Shown here in pieces: positions 1 through 8,332 of a stretch of DNA of 64,000 nucleotides. A program made the position numbers and the translations under genes. The first letter of the stretch is position 1, and each line of letters starts with the position of its first letter. Location: assembly GCA_002390845.1 (NCBI GenBank), contig DGQT01000039.1, forward strand, positions 1 to 64,000. Reading direction: 5' to 3'. The notes below the pieces were generated by a model that did no database searches, was not told where the DNA came from, and was given only the letters and a program-made list of their open reading frames with translations. The stretch is from Chitinophagaceae bacterium UBA4407. GTDB taxonomy: Bacteria > Bacteroidota > Bacteroidia > Chitinophagales > Chitinophagaceae.

Positions 1-1325
1 AGTTCCTGCCGCATTTTCCAGTTGCGTTCTGTACCACTTGCTGCGAATTTCAACATATCATCCCGCATACTGAAGTTGATATTATCCATCATATTCATCA
101 GCATGCGGTTATTGTTTTTTAATGCAGGTACAAATAAGTTACCCTGCAGGGTTGTATCGCGAACTATACCGCTTAACATAACACCAGCCTTTTTAAAGAT
201 GTTGGTTTTATAATCTGCAATTGCTTCATAATAGGCCTTCTCTGCTAATTGCAGAGCAGACTTTATTAACTCGTGGGTTATGCACGTTGCGTGTGGCAAT
301 GTCATTGCCTTGCTTACTGTTGGCCCGTGACGAAAATGTTCCCCGGGCTTTCTTATCTCTTTAGGAACCACAAATACGCTGATTACAGAAGCTGCACCGT
401 TTTGGCGGCGCAGCTTCTCTGCAGCTCTTGACGTATAGGTTGCAACGGCTTCTTTTATATCGCACAATTTTGTTACCGGCGTGCCAAACATGCGTGTGGT
501 AGCAATCATTTTTTTCTCAGTCAGTTCTTCATCAAGACCTATAAAAGGTTCGCCCTTTAATTCTTTTATAAGGCGTACACCAACTACACCGCCCAGGTTT
601 TTTCTTCCCCATTCTTCGGGCATTTTACTAAGCTGGTACGCATCGAAAATGCCGTATTGGTTTAGCTTTTTTGCATACTGACCGCCAACGCCCCAAATCT
701 CTTTCACCGGCGTAATACATAAAGCTTCATTCACAGTTTCTACGGTATCCAATACAGTAACACAGTTTGTTTTGATTTTATCTTTTTTAGCAATATGGTT
801 GGCAACTTTGCTTAATGTTTTTGTAGGTGCCATACCAACAGAAACTTCAACGCCTGTCCATCTTTCAACTGTTTCTTTTAATTGAAGTGCAGCTTCATGT
901 AGTTTTTCAAAAGGCACTGCATCCATATTTATAAATGCTTCATCAACGGAATACACTTCAACTTTGTTTTCGCCCATTATTATTCGTAATGTTTCCATTA
1001 CACGCCAACTCATATCACCATATAAATTGTAGTTCGAAGAGAACACTTCTATACCGTTTTTTTCAATGATCTCTTTAGCCTGGAAATAGGGCTCAGCCAT
1101 TACGACGCCCAGTGCTTTCGATTCATCGCTTCGGCTTACAATACAACCATCATTATTGCTAAGAACCACCACAGGTTTTCTGCGAAGGTCTGGGCGAAAA
1201 ACCCTTTCAGCCGAACAATAAAAGCTATTGCAATCAACCACAGCCGTAAAAGAAAACCCCCGCTGTTTATTAGCAGTTGGGCTATAAGCAGCATGCTTTT
1301 GTGAAATGTTTTCGGCTGTTTGCAT
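1..1325 (-). CDS. umuC: DNA polymerase V catalytic subunit UmuC (Y-family), 3' end outside window
   Basis: Error-prone translesion DNA polymerase, acting at stalled replication forks. The frame is open from the ATG at 1325 to the left edge (about 441 codons). That is already full UmuC length, so only the last residues are missing. Visible signatures are VVDCNSFYCSAERVFRPD near residues 29-46 (first metal-binding Asp), YSVDEAF (catalytic Asp-Glu pair), a palm/fingers segment with SSNYNLYGDMSWRVM, the little-finger motif TTRMFGTPV, and a C-terminal FAASGTERNWKMRQE. Compared with E. coli UmuC, whose first motif is almost at the N-terminus, this start gives about 25 extra residues; no closer ATG is available. 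It lies downstream of two 2H genes on the same strand, with a repeat unit (1346-1396) in the 75-bp gap. The polymerase residues look intact. Confidence 0.93.
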   Translation of the reverse strand, partial: MQTAENISQKHAAYSPTANKQRGFSFTAVVDCNSFYCSAERVFRPDLRRKPVVVLSNNDGCIVSRSDESKALGVVMAEPYFQAKEIIEKNGIEVFSSNYNLYGDMSWRVMETLRIIMGENKVEVYSVDEAFINMDAVPFEKLHEAALQLKETVERWTGVEVSVGMAPTKTLSKVANHIAKKDKIKTNCVTVLDTVETVNEALCITPVKEIWGVGGQYAKKLNQYGIFDAYQLSKMPEEWGRKNLGGVVGVRLIKELKGEPFIGLDEELTEKKMIATTRMFGTPVTKLCDIKEAVATYTSRAAEKLRRQNGAASVISVFVVPKEIRKPGEHFRHGPTVSKAMTLPHATCITHELIKSALQLAEKAYYEAIADYKTNIFKKAGVMLSGIVRDTTLQGNLFVPALKNNNRMLMNMMDNINFSMRDDMLKFAASGTERNWKMRQE

Positions 1326-1345
1326 TGAATCATTTTTTTGTTATC

Positions 1346-1396
1346 ATCTTATGTTCTTTATTCAACTTCGTTGTGTCACTCACTTGTACGTTCGGA
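1346..1396 (+). repeat. Interspersed repeat, subtype B, forward
   Basis: First of about 43 copies of a roughly 60-bp unit. A forward unit reads: outer end (TTTTGAGCCCGGCT-like), a variable stretch ending ATGGCATCGCCTG (B) or ATGAAGCTTTT (A), the core, then GTTCGGA. This copy has the B core TTGTGTCACTCACTTGTACG at 1371-1390 followed by TTCGGA. The outer end is not conserved. It abuts the 3' end of the gene at 1400 and faces the reverse copy at 2124, so the two enclose that gene. Confidence 0.85.
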
Positions 1397-1399
1397 TCA

Positions 1400-2062
1400 T
1401 TAAGCAGCACCGAACAAATTTCCCTGTGTTGTTGCTGTATTTATATTCTCAAACATAAATTTCCCTGCTGTTTGCCATGCCTTTGTGCCTTCCCTTCTTT
1501 TTAATAACAAAACATAATCTGCAATAAACCTTCCATGAAAATGTTTGTGCTCATATTCAAGCCAGCTTTTCTCATATTGCCATGGCAATAGTTTCCGGGC
1601 AATGCCAATATTGGGTTCTGTAAGAAAATGTGGTTTATTATCATCGTCTAATTTCATGAGTTTTTGTGATGCACGTAGTTCTTTTACGATATCCATGATC
1701 TGCACTTTACTTACCACATTAATATAAATTGTATGGGATGGAAAACTTCCGAAGTCCTTCAGCTCAACTTTAAAAGAAGATAATGTTGCAGTTATATTTT
1801 TTATTTGCCTTACAATGTGCATCTCCATTAATTGATGTTGTTTAAAATGTACCAAGGTTATTCGTGGTTTTACATATAAAGCCTCGGGGCATTGGTAAGT
1901 TTCTGCATATATTTTCTTCTCCTGCATAATTGTATTACTTAGTTCTTCATGCGGCTGTAACACAATGGAGTATTCATTTACAAGATAACCTGCTGATGTA
2001 AGCAAGCCCTGCTCTACAAAAAACTTTTTCTGCTGATACTTTTTCGTATATAATGTTGCCAT
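1400..2062 (-). CDS. 2H phosphoesterase-like protein (LigT / 2'-5' RNA ligase superfamily), degenerate active site
   Basis: 220 aa, two-lobed 2H fold typical of the LigT/2'-5' RNA ligase superfamily, which acts on 2',3'-cyclic or 2'-5' phosphodiesters through two H-x-T/S motifs. Here both motifs are damaged. Lobe one reads KPRITL (Arg67 where His is expected, Thr69 kept). Lobe two reads EPNIGIAR (Asn151 for His, Gly153 for Ser/Thr). The intact neighbour at 2190-2777 reads KPHITV and HPHVSIAR at the same places, so the alignment is secure. It is probably a non-catalytic paralogue that binds RNA or a nucleotide, or a partner of the active protein; this is inference. It lies between umuC and the intact copy, same strand, and is bracketed by inward-facing repeat units. 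Confidence 0.8.
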   Translation of the reverse strand: MATLYTKKYQQKKFFVEQGLLTSAGYLVNEYSIVLQPHEELSNTIMQEKKIYAETYQCPEALYVKPRITLVHFKQHQLMEMHIVRQIKNITATLSSFKVELKDFGSFPSHTIYINVVSKVQIMDIVKELRASQKLMKLDDDNKPHFLTEPNIGIARKLLPWQYEKSWLEYEHKHFHGRFIADYVLLLKRREGTKAWQTAGKFMFENINTATTQGNLFGAA

Positions 2063-2123
2063 AGAGCCCTAACCCTAAAGGGTGTATTAAGCGTGTTTAA
2101 TGTATTTATCTGCTGCCATAAAA

Positions 2124-2177
2124 ACCGAACCTACAAGTGAGTGACACAAGCGGCGATGCCATGTAATACCAAAGCTG
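2124..2177 (-). repeat. Interspersed repeat, subtype B, reverse
   Basis: Contains GTGAGTGACACAAG with GGCGATGCCATG and an AAAGCTG outer end: the reverse complement of the B unit. It separates the two 2H genes and forms an inward pair with 1346-1396. Confidence 0.85.
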
Positions 2178-2189
2178 ATAACATATATT

Positions 2190-2777
2190 TTATAACAGCC
2201 TGAATACATTTACCTGTTTGCATTTATCAAATTGTGTTTGCCTTTTAAGCAATATCAATTCATCCACCACAAACGAAGCATTAAAAGTTTTTTGAGAGTA
2301 ATCTAACATCGCTTTTTCATACACACTTTGTTTCAACCTTCTTGCAATAGATACATGTGGATGCGTGATAAATTTTGCTGGCGGGCAACCATTACTCCTT
2401 ACATAGTGATCAACTGCTTTAAGTGAAGCCGCCAGTTGCTTAAACGGCTCATGATTCTGCACCCTTGCATAAACCGTATGCGGCGGAAAGCCACTGTAAT
2501 TATTAAGCATCACCGTAAAAATTTTCTGCATACTTAATATGCGGTGCATATAACGAATGATGGTACCTTCCATTTCTTCTTTTGCCAAAAAATTGGCTAC
2601 TGTTATATGCGGCTTTGTTTTTACCGCGATCTTTTCATTGTATGTATTGTAAAAATTTAACTTTTCTTCGTTTATCTGAGCATACACTTCAGGAGCCGGA
2701 TGCACTACCAGCAGGTATTCATAAAATTGATGTACAGAAAAGTTTTGTGTAGGTGCTGTTGCCAGTTTGTTTTCCAT
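2190..2777 (-). CDS. 2H phosphoesterase (LigT / 2'-5' RNA ligase superfamily), active-site motifs intact
   Basis: 195 aa. It carries both catalytic motifs of the 2H superfamily: KPHITV (His57, Thr59) and HPHVSIAR (His141, Ser143), spaced as in two-lobed LigT-like enzymes. Known members hydrolyse 2',3'-cyclic or 2'-5' phosphodiester bonds in RNA or nucleotide-derived small molecules; the substrate here cannot be read from sequence. It is the first gene of a minus-strand series (2H, degenerate 2H, umuC) and starts 114 bp from the divergent umuD-like gene, with a shared palindrome in between. That context suggests co-expression with the mutagenesis genes. No signal peptide, so cytoplasmic. Confidence 0.82.
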   Translation of the reverse strand: MENKLATAPTQNFSVHQFYEYLLVVHPAPEVYAQINEEKLNFYNTYNEKIAVKTKPHITVANFLAKEEMEGTIIRYMHRILSMQKIFTVMLNNYSGFPPHTVYARVQNHEPFKQLAASLKAVDHYVRSNGCPPAKFITHPHVSIARRLKQSVYEKAMLDYSQKTFNASFVVDELILLKRQTQFDKCKQVNVFRLL

Positions 2778-2855
2778 ATAATATATTTTTGTTATTACTG
2801 CTGTTGAAAAATTTAATTGCTCAATTTCAACATAAAGATAAATATTTTAGTTTAC

Positions 2856-2878
2856 ATTTACTAAATAAATTAGTAAAT
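2856..2878. promoter_or_regulatory. 23-bp palindrome, candidate operator between umuD-like and 2H-umuC genes
   Basis: Arms ATTTACTAA and TTAGTAAAT are perfect reverse complements separated by 5 bp. The palindrome ends 13 bp before the umuD-like ATG and lies 79 bp upstream of the divergent 2H gene, the expected place for a repressor controlling both directions. Whether the protein is LexA-like is unknown. Confidence 0.5.
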
Positions 2879-2891
2879 AAATTTTTAAAAT

Positions 2892-3404
2892 ATGGACGAA
2901 GATTTTATGTACAATTCCGCTTACAACGGGTCGAAAGATTTTACACAGCACAATGTAAAAACCGCCAATGCCAATGGTTTTGCCGCCGCCGCCGATGATT
3001 ATATGGAGCGTGGTATAGACCTTAACGAACAACTTATTTTAAACAAGCCTGCTACTTTTTTTTTCCGGATGAATGGCGATGCAATGATTGAGGATGGCAT
3101 TTTCAGCGGCGATATTTTATTGGTTGACCGAAGTATAAAGCCATTAAGCGGTAAAGTAATTGTTGCCATACTCGATGGCGAATTATTGGTGAGGCGGCTG
3201 CAAAAAAACTTCAACAGTGCAGAGTTGGTAGCGGCCAATAAAAAAATGAACACCATAAAACTTTCTGCATTCGACGACCGCAGTAATGTATGGGGCGTTG
3301 TAACCTGCGTAATACATATTTTAGAAAACAGTTTAATAACATACACCACCAAAGGCAACCAAAAGCAAAAGCACAAAAGCGAAGATTACCGCATATTATA
3401 TTAG
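2892..3404 (+). CDS. UmuD-like S24 peptidase-fold protein lacking the catalytic Ser and Lys
   Basis: 170 aa. It aligns over its whole length with UmuD: NGFAAAADDYMERGIDLNE around the usual cleavage region, then TFFFRMNGDAM, GIFSGDILLVDRS, VAILDGELLVRRL and WGVVTCVIHIL. UmuD normally self-cleaves with a Ser in GDSM and a Lys in TVKRL. Here these are Ala64 (codon GCA) and Arg101 (codon AGG), so self-cleavage should be impossible. The protein could be a permanently uncleaved UmuD that restrains UmuC, or one that works without processing. It is divergent from the 2H-umuC genes across a 23-bp palindrome. An in-frame ATG at residue 6 is an alternative start. The family assignment is firm; the consequence is inference. 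Confidence 0.85.
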   Translation: MDEDFMYNSAYNGSKDFTQHNVKTANANGFAAAADDYMERGIDLNEQLILNKPATFFFRMNGDAMIEDGIFSGDILLVDRSIKPLSGKVIVAILDGELLVRRLQKNFNSAELVAANKKMNTIKLSAFDDRSNVWGVVTCVIHILENSLITYTTKGNQKQKHKSEDYRILY

Positions 3405-3437
3405 GTGCAATTGAGTAGTGAGCGGAGTGGAACTATG

Positions 3438-3494
3438 AGCCCGGCTGATCAAATCTATTAAGCTTCTCTTGCGTCGCACACTTGTACGTTCGGA
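3438..3494 (+). repeat. Interspersed repeat, subtype A, forward
   Basis: AGCCCGGCT outer end, then AAGCTTCTC, core TTGCGTCGCACACTTGTACG, then TTCGGA. It has no reverse partner before the next forward unit at 5934. Confidence 0.9.
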
Positions 3495-3612
3495 ATATAA
3501 TTCGACAGTGGTCTCCTGCATAAGTTTTGTTGAGATCATCAAGCCGCACTGCGTGAGCCAAAAAAATAACAACTGTAAAACATTTTCAAAATAGTAAACA
3601 AGCATATAAGCC

Positions 3613-4722
3613 ATGAAAGACATATCACACAATCCCAATGCAAAGCCACAACCCAAGAATAAAGATGATGAAGTACAATACCATGCAGGGCGTGGCGCGC
3701 AGTATAATACAAAGAACCGTTTCCTGGTAAACGAAGTAACAAAAGAACACATTGAAGGTATCGATGATTGGGAAGAAAAAGCATTGCCCACAATCTATTT
3801 AGAACAGGAAGTAAAAACGATTGTAAATAAAGTTGATAGCCCGGATGTCGGCATGAGTTACAGTATGAACCCTTATGCCGGTTGCGAACATGGCTGCATC
3901 TATTGCTATGCACGAAACGTGCATGAATACTGGGGCTACAGCGCAGGTATAGATTTTGAACAAAAGATCATTGTAAAGAAAAACGCACCGCAACTGATGC
4001 GTAAGTTTTTGATGAACCCCAAATGGGATGCTACGCCTATTATGCTAAGTGGTAATACAGATTGCTATCAACCCGCAGAACAAAAATACAGATTAACAAG
4101 AGGCATTCTGGAAGTCTGCAATGAGTTCAATCAACCGGTAGGTATTCTTACTAAAAATTCCTGGATACTGAAAGATAAAGATGTGCTGCAGGAGATGGGA
4201 AAAAAGAATATTGTTTCAGCAATGGTTTCTATTACTTCATTTAATGAAGACTTGAGAAGGGTAATGGAGCCACGCACTACTACTGCCAAACAAAAATTAA
4301 AAGTAATAAACGAATTAAGCAGTGCAGGTGTACGAATGGGCATCATGATGGGGCCGATGATCCCCGGTTTGAATGAACATGAAATGCAACGCATCATGAA
4401 AGCAGCAAGAGATAACGGCGCAACTTTTACAGCATATACTTTTATACGTTTGAATGGCGCCATAAAATTTTTATTCCGCGACTGGTTGTATAAAAACTTC
4501 CCTGACCGTGCAGATAAAGTCTGGCATTTAATCGAAAGCAGCCACGATGGAAAAGTAAATGATACACGCTTTGGTGTGCGTATGCGTGGTGAAGGACCGA
4601 TTGCACAACTGGTAGCACAACAATACCGCAAGTATGGAAAACTCTATGGCATGAATGCTGAAGAATGGAGTTTGGATAGAAGCCAGTTTAGAAGGCCGGG
4701 GGCGCAGGGAAGCTTGTTTTGA
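3613..4722 (+). CDS. PA0069-family radical SAM protein (SplB-like)
   Basis: 369 aa radical SAM enzyme of the SplB-related PA0069 family (COG1533). The 4Fe-4S-binding motif is CEHGCIYCYAR (Cys91, Cys95, Cys98), preceded by SMNPYAG and followed by the family's SGNTDCYQPAEQKYRLTR. These proteins bind S-adenosylmethionine and a 4Fe-4S cluster and make a 5'-deoxyadenosyl radical; the substrate of this family is not established, and a relation to spore photoproduct lyase does not prove DNA repair. The C-terminal QFRRPGAQGSLF matches the conserved tail. It is next to a mutagenesis locus, which may be chance. It converges with the gene ending at 4727 with only 4 bp between stops. Confidence 0.9.
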   Translation: MKDISHNPNAKPQPKNKDDEVQYHAGRGAQYNTKNRFLVNEVTKEHIEGIDDWEEKALPTIYLEQEVKTIVNKVDSPDVGMSYSMNPYAGCEHGCIYCYARNVHEYWGYSAGIDFEQKIIVKKNAPQLMRKFLMNPKWDATPIMLSGNTDCYQPAEQKYRLTRGILEVCNEFNQPVGILTKNSWILKDKDVLQEMGKKNIVSAMVSITSFNEDLRRVMEPRTTTAKQKLKVINELSSAGVRMGIMMGPMIPGLNEHEMQRIMKAARDNGATFTAYTFIRLNGAIKFLFRDWLYKNFPDRADKVWHLIESSHDGKVNDTRFGVRMRGEGPIAQLVAQQYRKYGKLYGMNAEEWSLDRSQFRRPGAQGSLF

Positions 4723-4726
4723 GAAA

Positions 4727-5857
4727 TCACTTTTTAAGGCTAACAGCCTTCAACTTTTTCACAACCACACTTATTCCATAAGCCCCCAACAAAATCACAA
4801 ACGGTAAAACCGGCATAATAAAACGGTTGCTCCAGTCATCGCAGGTAACTAAAACACTTAATGTAAAAAAGAAAAATATCAATAACGAATACAACACGAA
4901 TACGGTAGTGGTTTGCCATAGTTTTATTACGCCAAAAGCTGCAAAAAAATATAAAGGATAAAAAAAACATATTAGCAGTGCATTATGTGTACTGCTGTAG
5001 TAACTTCTCGTTAAACCCCAATAAGATTGAAATTTCAATACTGCAAGTTTTGTAAATGTTGCGGGGTTATTTAAAACGTAGTGCAGCAAACCTTGTAACG
5101 AATTCCCATCAGGCGGTATGGTAGCATTCGAAGAAGTTGTTTGCGTAGCTAAATAACACAGTATGTTTTCATCTCGGAATGGTTTCATAAAATCAAATTC
5201 ACCACCACTACGCATGGCATAATTTACCAGGATTAAAAAAAATACGCCAGCGGTTAATAGCGAAAGAGATGCGCCATAAAAATTCTTTTTCTTATTGTAG
5301 TAATAAATCAACATTAACCCAACAACAGGAATAAACAAAAGCCCTGTTGGTCTTGAAAAAAGCAACACCAAAAACGAAAGCACCATTAAAAAAATATTTT
5401 TCTTACCATTATTTTTTGAATAAAAAATACTGTAAGAAAATATAATCACCATACTGCAGAATACAGATTCTGTGTACAGGTAAGTCGTCCAGTCCTGCCA
5501 GGGAATACATGTAATTAAAAGTATTGTTGCCAGCAAAGCAGCGTTAAAACTTTTGGTTACGAAATGGGTTAACTTAAAAAAACAGTACATAGCATACAGG
5601 TTTAAAGCTACCTGCAAAACATAAATACCTGTACTCTGAAAGCCTGTTTTTTTAAACAACGCCAGCAATAAAATATATACACTGTAAAAAATAGATTTTG
5701 CCGAAGTAAATGCTGCATTCGCAATAAAATAATTTGCTTCAGCTATATAAGGTATCGCCTCGCCATTGGTAACAATGCCATTATGAATAAACAAACCAGC
5801 CTCAACCACCAGCCATAAAATAAGTAAAACAAAATAATGTTTCCTGTTAGCCAACAT
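4727..5857 (-). CDS. Multi-pass membrane protein, glycosyltransferase-39-like
   Basis: 376 aa, about nine strongly hydrophobic segments starting at residue 8 (HYFVLLILWLVVEAGLFI) and ending in a basic cytoplasmic tail. The layout, with an extracellular loop after the first helix and aromatic-rich loops, resembles polyprenyl-phosphate-dependent glycosyltransferases (GT39/PMT-like) of Bacteroidota. I see no unambiguous catalytic motif, so this is a weak class assignment. It stands alone: convergent with the radical SAM gene and separated from the next gene by a repeat pair. Confidence 0.6.
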   Translation of the reverse strand: MLANRKHYFVLLILWLVVEAGLFIHNGIVTNGEAIPYIAEANYFIANAAFTSAKSIFYSVYILLLALFKKTGFQSTGIYVLQVALNLYAMYCFFKLTHFVTKSFNAALLATILLITCIPWQDWTTYLYTESVFCSMVIIFSYSIFYSKNNGKKNIFLMVLSFLVLLFSRPTGLLFIPVVGLMLIYYYNKKKNFYGASLSLLTAGVFFLILVNYAMRSGGEFDFMKPFRDENILCYLATQTTSSNATIPPDGNSLQGLLHYVLNNPATFTKLAVLKFQSYWGLTRSYYSSTHNALLICFFYPLYFFAAFGVIKLWQTTTVFVLYSLLIFFFFTLSVLVTCDDWSNRFIMPVLPFVILLGAYGISVVVKKLKAVSLKK

Positions 5858-5933
5858 ACACTGAAATTAATAAGAAAAATGCATAGCATTTTAAAATCAA
5901 TTTGCGAAAGTTTAGGTGGTAATTCAGTTTTAT

Positions 5934-6244
5934 GAACCTGGCATAAGTTCTTTAGGCATCGCCTGTTGTGTCACTCACTTTTACGTTCGGAACTTTATTG
6001 AGCTTTACCGAAGCGAAAAGCAAAGCGGGAACTGTTGGTCGTGCGGTCAACACGGTATCAGAAACAATCCGGCTTACCAATTGGTGTTCCCTTCACTAAA
6101 AAAATCATTTTTATAATCAGATGTTCCGTACTTTTAAATCGTGTCAGGTCAACAATAAAAAGGCTGTATTTAATGTCGCAAGCTGATATAAAGCACAAGT
6201 GTGCGACGCAACAAACGATGCCATGAAAAATCAAAAGCCGGGTC
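5934..6244. repeat. Inward repeat pair (B forward / A reverse) with about 200-bp spacer
   Basis: Fills most of the 420-bp divergent gap 5858-6277. Forward B unit 5934-5992 (GCATCGCCTG, core, TTCGGAA), then the extension TTGAGCTTTACCGAAGCG, unrelated spacer, and a reverse A unit 6192-6244 (AGTGTGCGACGCAAC, AACGATGCCATG, GCCGGGTC). The two ends belong to different subtypes. Confidence 0.88.
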
Positions 6245-6277
6245 AATAAATTTTTTCATAATAAAACATAAAGCCAT

Positions 6278-7597
6278 ATGAAACGCAGACAATTCCTGCA
6301 ATCATCTTCTACTTTTTTAGCTGGCACGGGTATAGCCGCCATGCTGCCTTCAGAATTATTCGCATTGAAAAAAAATATTGCTGCAAGTGATAAAGTAAAT
6401 ATCGCAGCGGTAGGTATTAATGGCATGGGCTGGAGCGATCTTTCGGCCATGATAAAAGACCCACGCGCCAATGTTGTAGCGCTCTGCGATATTGATAAAA
6501 ACGTACTCGACCGCCGCGTGGCCGAGCTTGCAAAAAACAATCTTTCTGTAAGAACAACCGGAGATTACCGCAAGCTGCTCGACAATAAAGATATTGATGC
6601 CATTATCATCGGCACACCAGATCATTGGCATTGCAAAATAATGGCCGATGCAGCCAGTGCAGGCAAAGATGTTTATGTAGAAAAACCGGCAGGCAATTCA
6701 ATTGCTGAATGCGCTGTTATGGTGGCAACGCAACAAAAATATTCGCGTGCCGTTCAGGTGGGTCAATGGCAGCGCAGCAATAAACATTATGCCGATGCAA
6801 TGGACTTTGTACACAGCGGCAAACTGGGCAATGTTCGCCTTGTAAAAGCGTGGGCCTACCAGGGCTGGATGAAACCCGTAGATGTAAAACCAGACGGTAC
6901 ACCACCGCCGGGTGTTGACTATACCATGTGGCTGGGACCCGCCACCACAAGGCCTTTCAACGAGAACCGCTTTCATTTCAACTTCCGCTGGTTCTGGGAT
7001 TATGCCGGTGGATTAATGACCGATTGGGGCGTGCACATGATCGACTATGCATTGCTTGGAATGAAATCGCCAACACCAAAAAGTATCATGGCAGCAGGTG
7101 GCAAATTCGCTTATCCAAACGATGCTTCCGAAACGCCTGATACCCTCACCACCGTTTTTGAATTCGAAGGCTTTAACCTTCAGTGGGAGCATGCGACAGG
7201 TATAAATGGTGGCCCTTATAGCAGGGATCATGGTGTTGCTTTCATAGGCAATAATGGAACGCTTGTTGTTGACCGTGGCGGATGGGAAGTAATTCCTGAA
7301 AAGCAAAATGGCAAAGACAAAATGGAGGCAGTTGCGCTTCAAAAAAAATCTGATGATGGCTTGTTGCTGCACACCAGAAATTTTCTCGATGTGGTGCAGT
7401 CACGCAAATTCGAAGACCTTCATGCGCCCATACAGGTTGGTGCACATGTGGCTACGGTTTGTCAAATGGGAAACATCGCATACAAAACAGGAAAGAAAAT
7501 TTACTGGGATGACAGCAACAAAAAATTCACTGATGCCGATGCCAATAAATACCTTGCCGCCGAATATCACAATGGTTATAAAATTCCAAAAGTGTAA
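6278..7597 (+). CDS. Gfo/Idh/MocA-family oxidoreductase with Tat signal
   Basis: 439 aa NAD(P)-dependent sugar dehydrogenase family protein, probably periplasmic: the N-terminus MKRRQFLQSSSTFLAGTGIA is a twin-arginine signal. The Rossmann part is KVNIAAVGINGMGWSD...VVALCDID. The family's catalytic EKP motif is in VEKPAGNS, and the C-terminal domain has GGLMTDWGVHMIDYALLGM. Members oxidise or reduce sugars, often at C3 of glycosides. Two DUF1080 proteins follow downstream on the same strand, a common partnership in Bacteroidota for 3-keto-glycoside metabolism. The substrate is not readable. It lies outside the repeat pair at 7605-10138. Confidence 0.9.
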   Translation: MKRRQFLQSSSTFLAGTGIAAMLPSELFALKKNIAASDKVNIAAVGINGMGWSDLSAMIKDPRANVVALCDIDKNVLDRRVAELAKNNLSVRTTGDYRKLLDNKDIDAIIIGTPDHWHCKIMADAASAGKDVYVEKPAGNSIAECAVMVATQQKYSRAVQVGQWQRSNKHYADAMDFVHSGKLGNVRLVKAWAYQGWMKPVDVKPDGTPPPGVDYTMWLGPATTRPFNENRFHFNFRWFWDYAGGLMTDWGVHMIDYALLGMKSPTPKSIMAAGGKFAYPNDASETPDTLTTVFEFEGFNLQWEHATGINGGPYSRDHGVAFIGNNGTLVVDRGGWEVIPEKQNGKDKMEAVALQKKSDDGLLLHTRNFLDVVQSRKFEDLHAPIQVGAHVATVCQMGNIAYKTGKKIYWDDSNKKFTDADANKYLAAEYHNGYKIPKV

Positions 7598-7604
7598 GAT
7601 TATT

Positions 7605-7657
7605 GGCCAGGCTTGAGGATCATTTATGAAACATCCTTGCGTCGCACACTTGTACGG
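7605..7657 (+). repeat. Interspersed repeat, subtype A, forward
   Basis: GGCCAGGCTT outer end, ATGAAACATCC, core TTGCGTCGCACACTTGTACG. Starts 8 bp after the oxidoreductase stop. Forms the left end of the interval holding the hypothetical and DUF1080 genes (right end 10073-10138). Confidence 0.9.
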
Positions 7658-7735
7658 TATATCTTTATGAAGCAATTCAATGCAGGCGACTTAATTGATT
7701 GCAACCATTAAGCCTCTTCTAAAGGCAATACAAAA

Positions 7736-8221
7736 ATGAATTACTTAATATTATTTTGCCTTATTGTAAGCCCGGTTTTTTGTTATTGCCAAAATTTACA
7801 AAATAAAGATGTAGAAAAATATGTTGATAGCATCGTTAATGCCAGGTATAAACAAAATCTTTATGAATTACATGAATGTGATAGTGTAGATCTCATAGAC
7901 GACGCCCCGAAAGTATATAAATGCTGGAATTATTACTATAAAGATTGTGCAAAAAAAGATGTTTTTAAAGTTTCTATTTCGTTTAATGGACTTCCCGATG
8001 AACTTTGCTTTTATTATGAAAACAATAAGGTCATTAAAAGAGAACTTTATAAAATCATAAATAGACAATCAAAGCTAACTTGGGCGATATACTTTAACGA
8101 TGACAAAGAAATACTGTATAAAGGCAAAGACCCAAGCAACGAAGGTTATGACAAGATTGAGGAAGCATATTATTTTTCAAGTCTGGCAAATGAATATTTA
8201 GAAAAGATAGGATGCCGCTAA
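7736..8221 (+). CDS. Secreted hypothetical protein
   Basis: 161 aa; I do not recognise a family. The first 19 residues (MNYLILFCLIVSPVFCYCQ) are a signal peptide, probably cleaved near YCQ-N. The mature part is rich in Lys, Asp, Asn and Tyr, has several Cys (for example HECDS, YKCWNYYYKDC, LCFYY, IGCR) that could form disulfides in the periplasm, and a repeated beta-type pattern (FKVSISFNG, KLTWAIYFNDDKEIL). Codon use is more AT-rich than its neighbours, which could mean recent arrival. It sits between a repeat unit and the DUF1080 genes. Confidence 0.65.
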   Translation: MNYLILFCLIVSPVFCYCQNLQNKDVEKYVDSIVNARYKQNLYELHECDSVDLIDDAPKVYKCWNYYYKDCAKKDVFKVSISFNGLPDELCFYYENNKVIKRELYKIINRQSKLTWAIYFNDDKEILYKGKDPSNEGYDKIEEAYYFSSLANEYLEKIGCR

Positions 8222-8332
8222 CAAAGCATTTATAAAAGCATGGCTGGACATAAAATATTTGGCTGCAATCATTTATCAGCATTAGTATCACAGTAAAACA
8301 AAACAATATTTAATTTTCTCAAACGAAATAAC

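Noticed and set aside
1136..1333. 65-codon minus-strand frame overlapping the start of umuC
   Set aside because: Shadow of the umuC coding region in another frame.
4623..4727. Terminator between the radical SAM gene and the convergent membrane-protein gene
   Set aside because: Only 4 bp separate the stops and no hairpin with a T-run was found.
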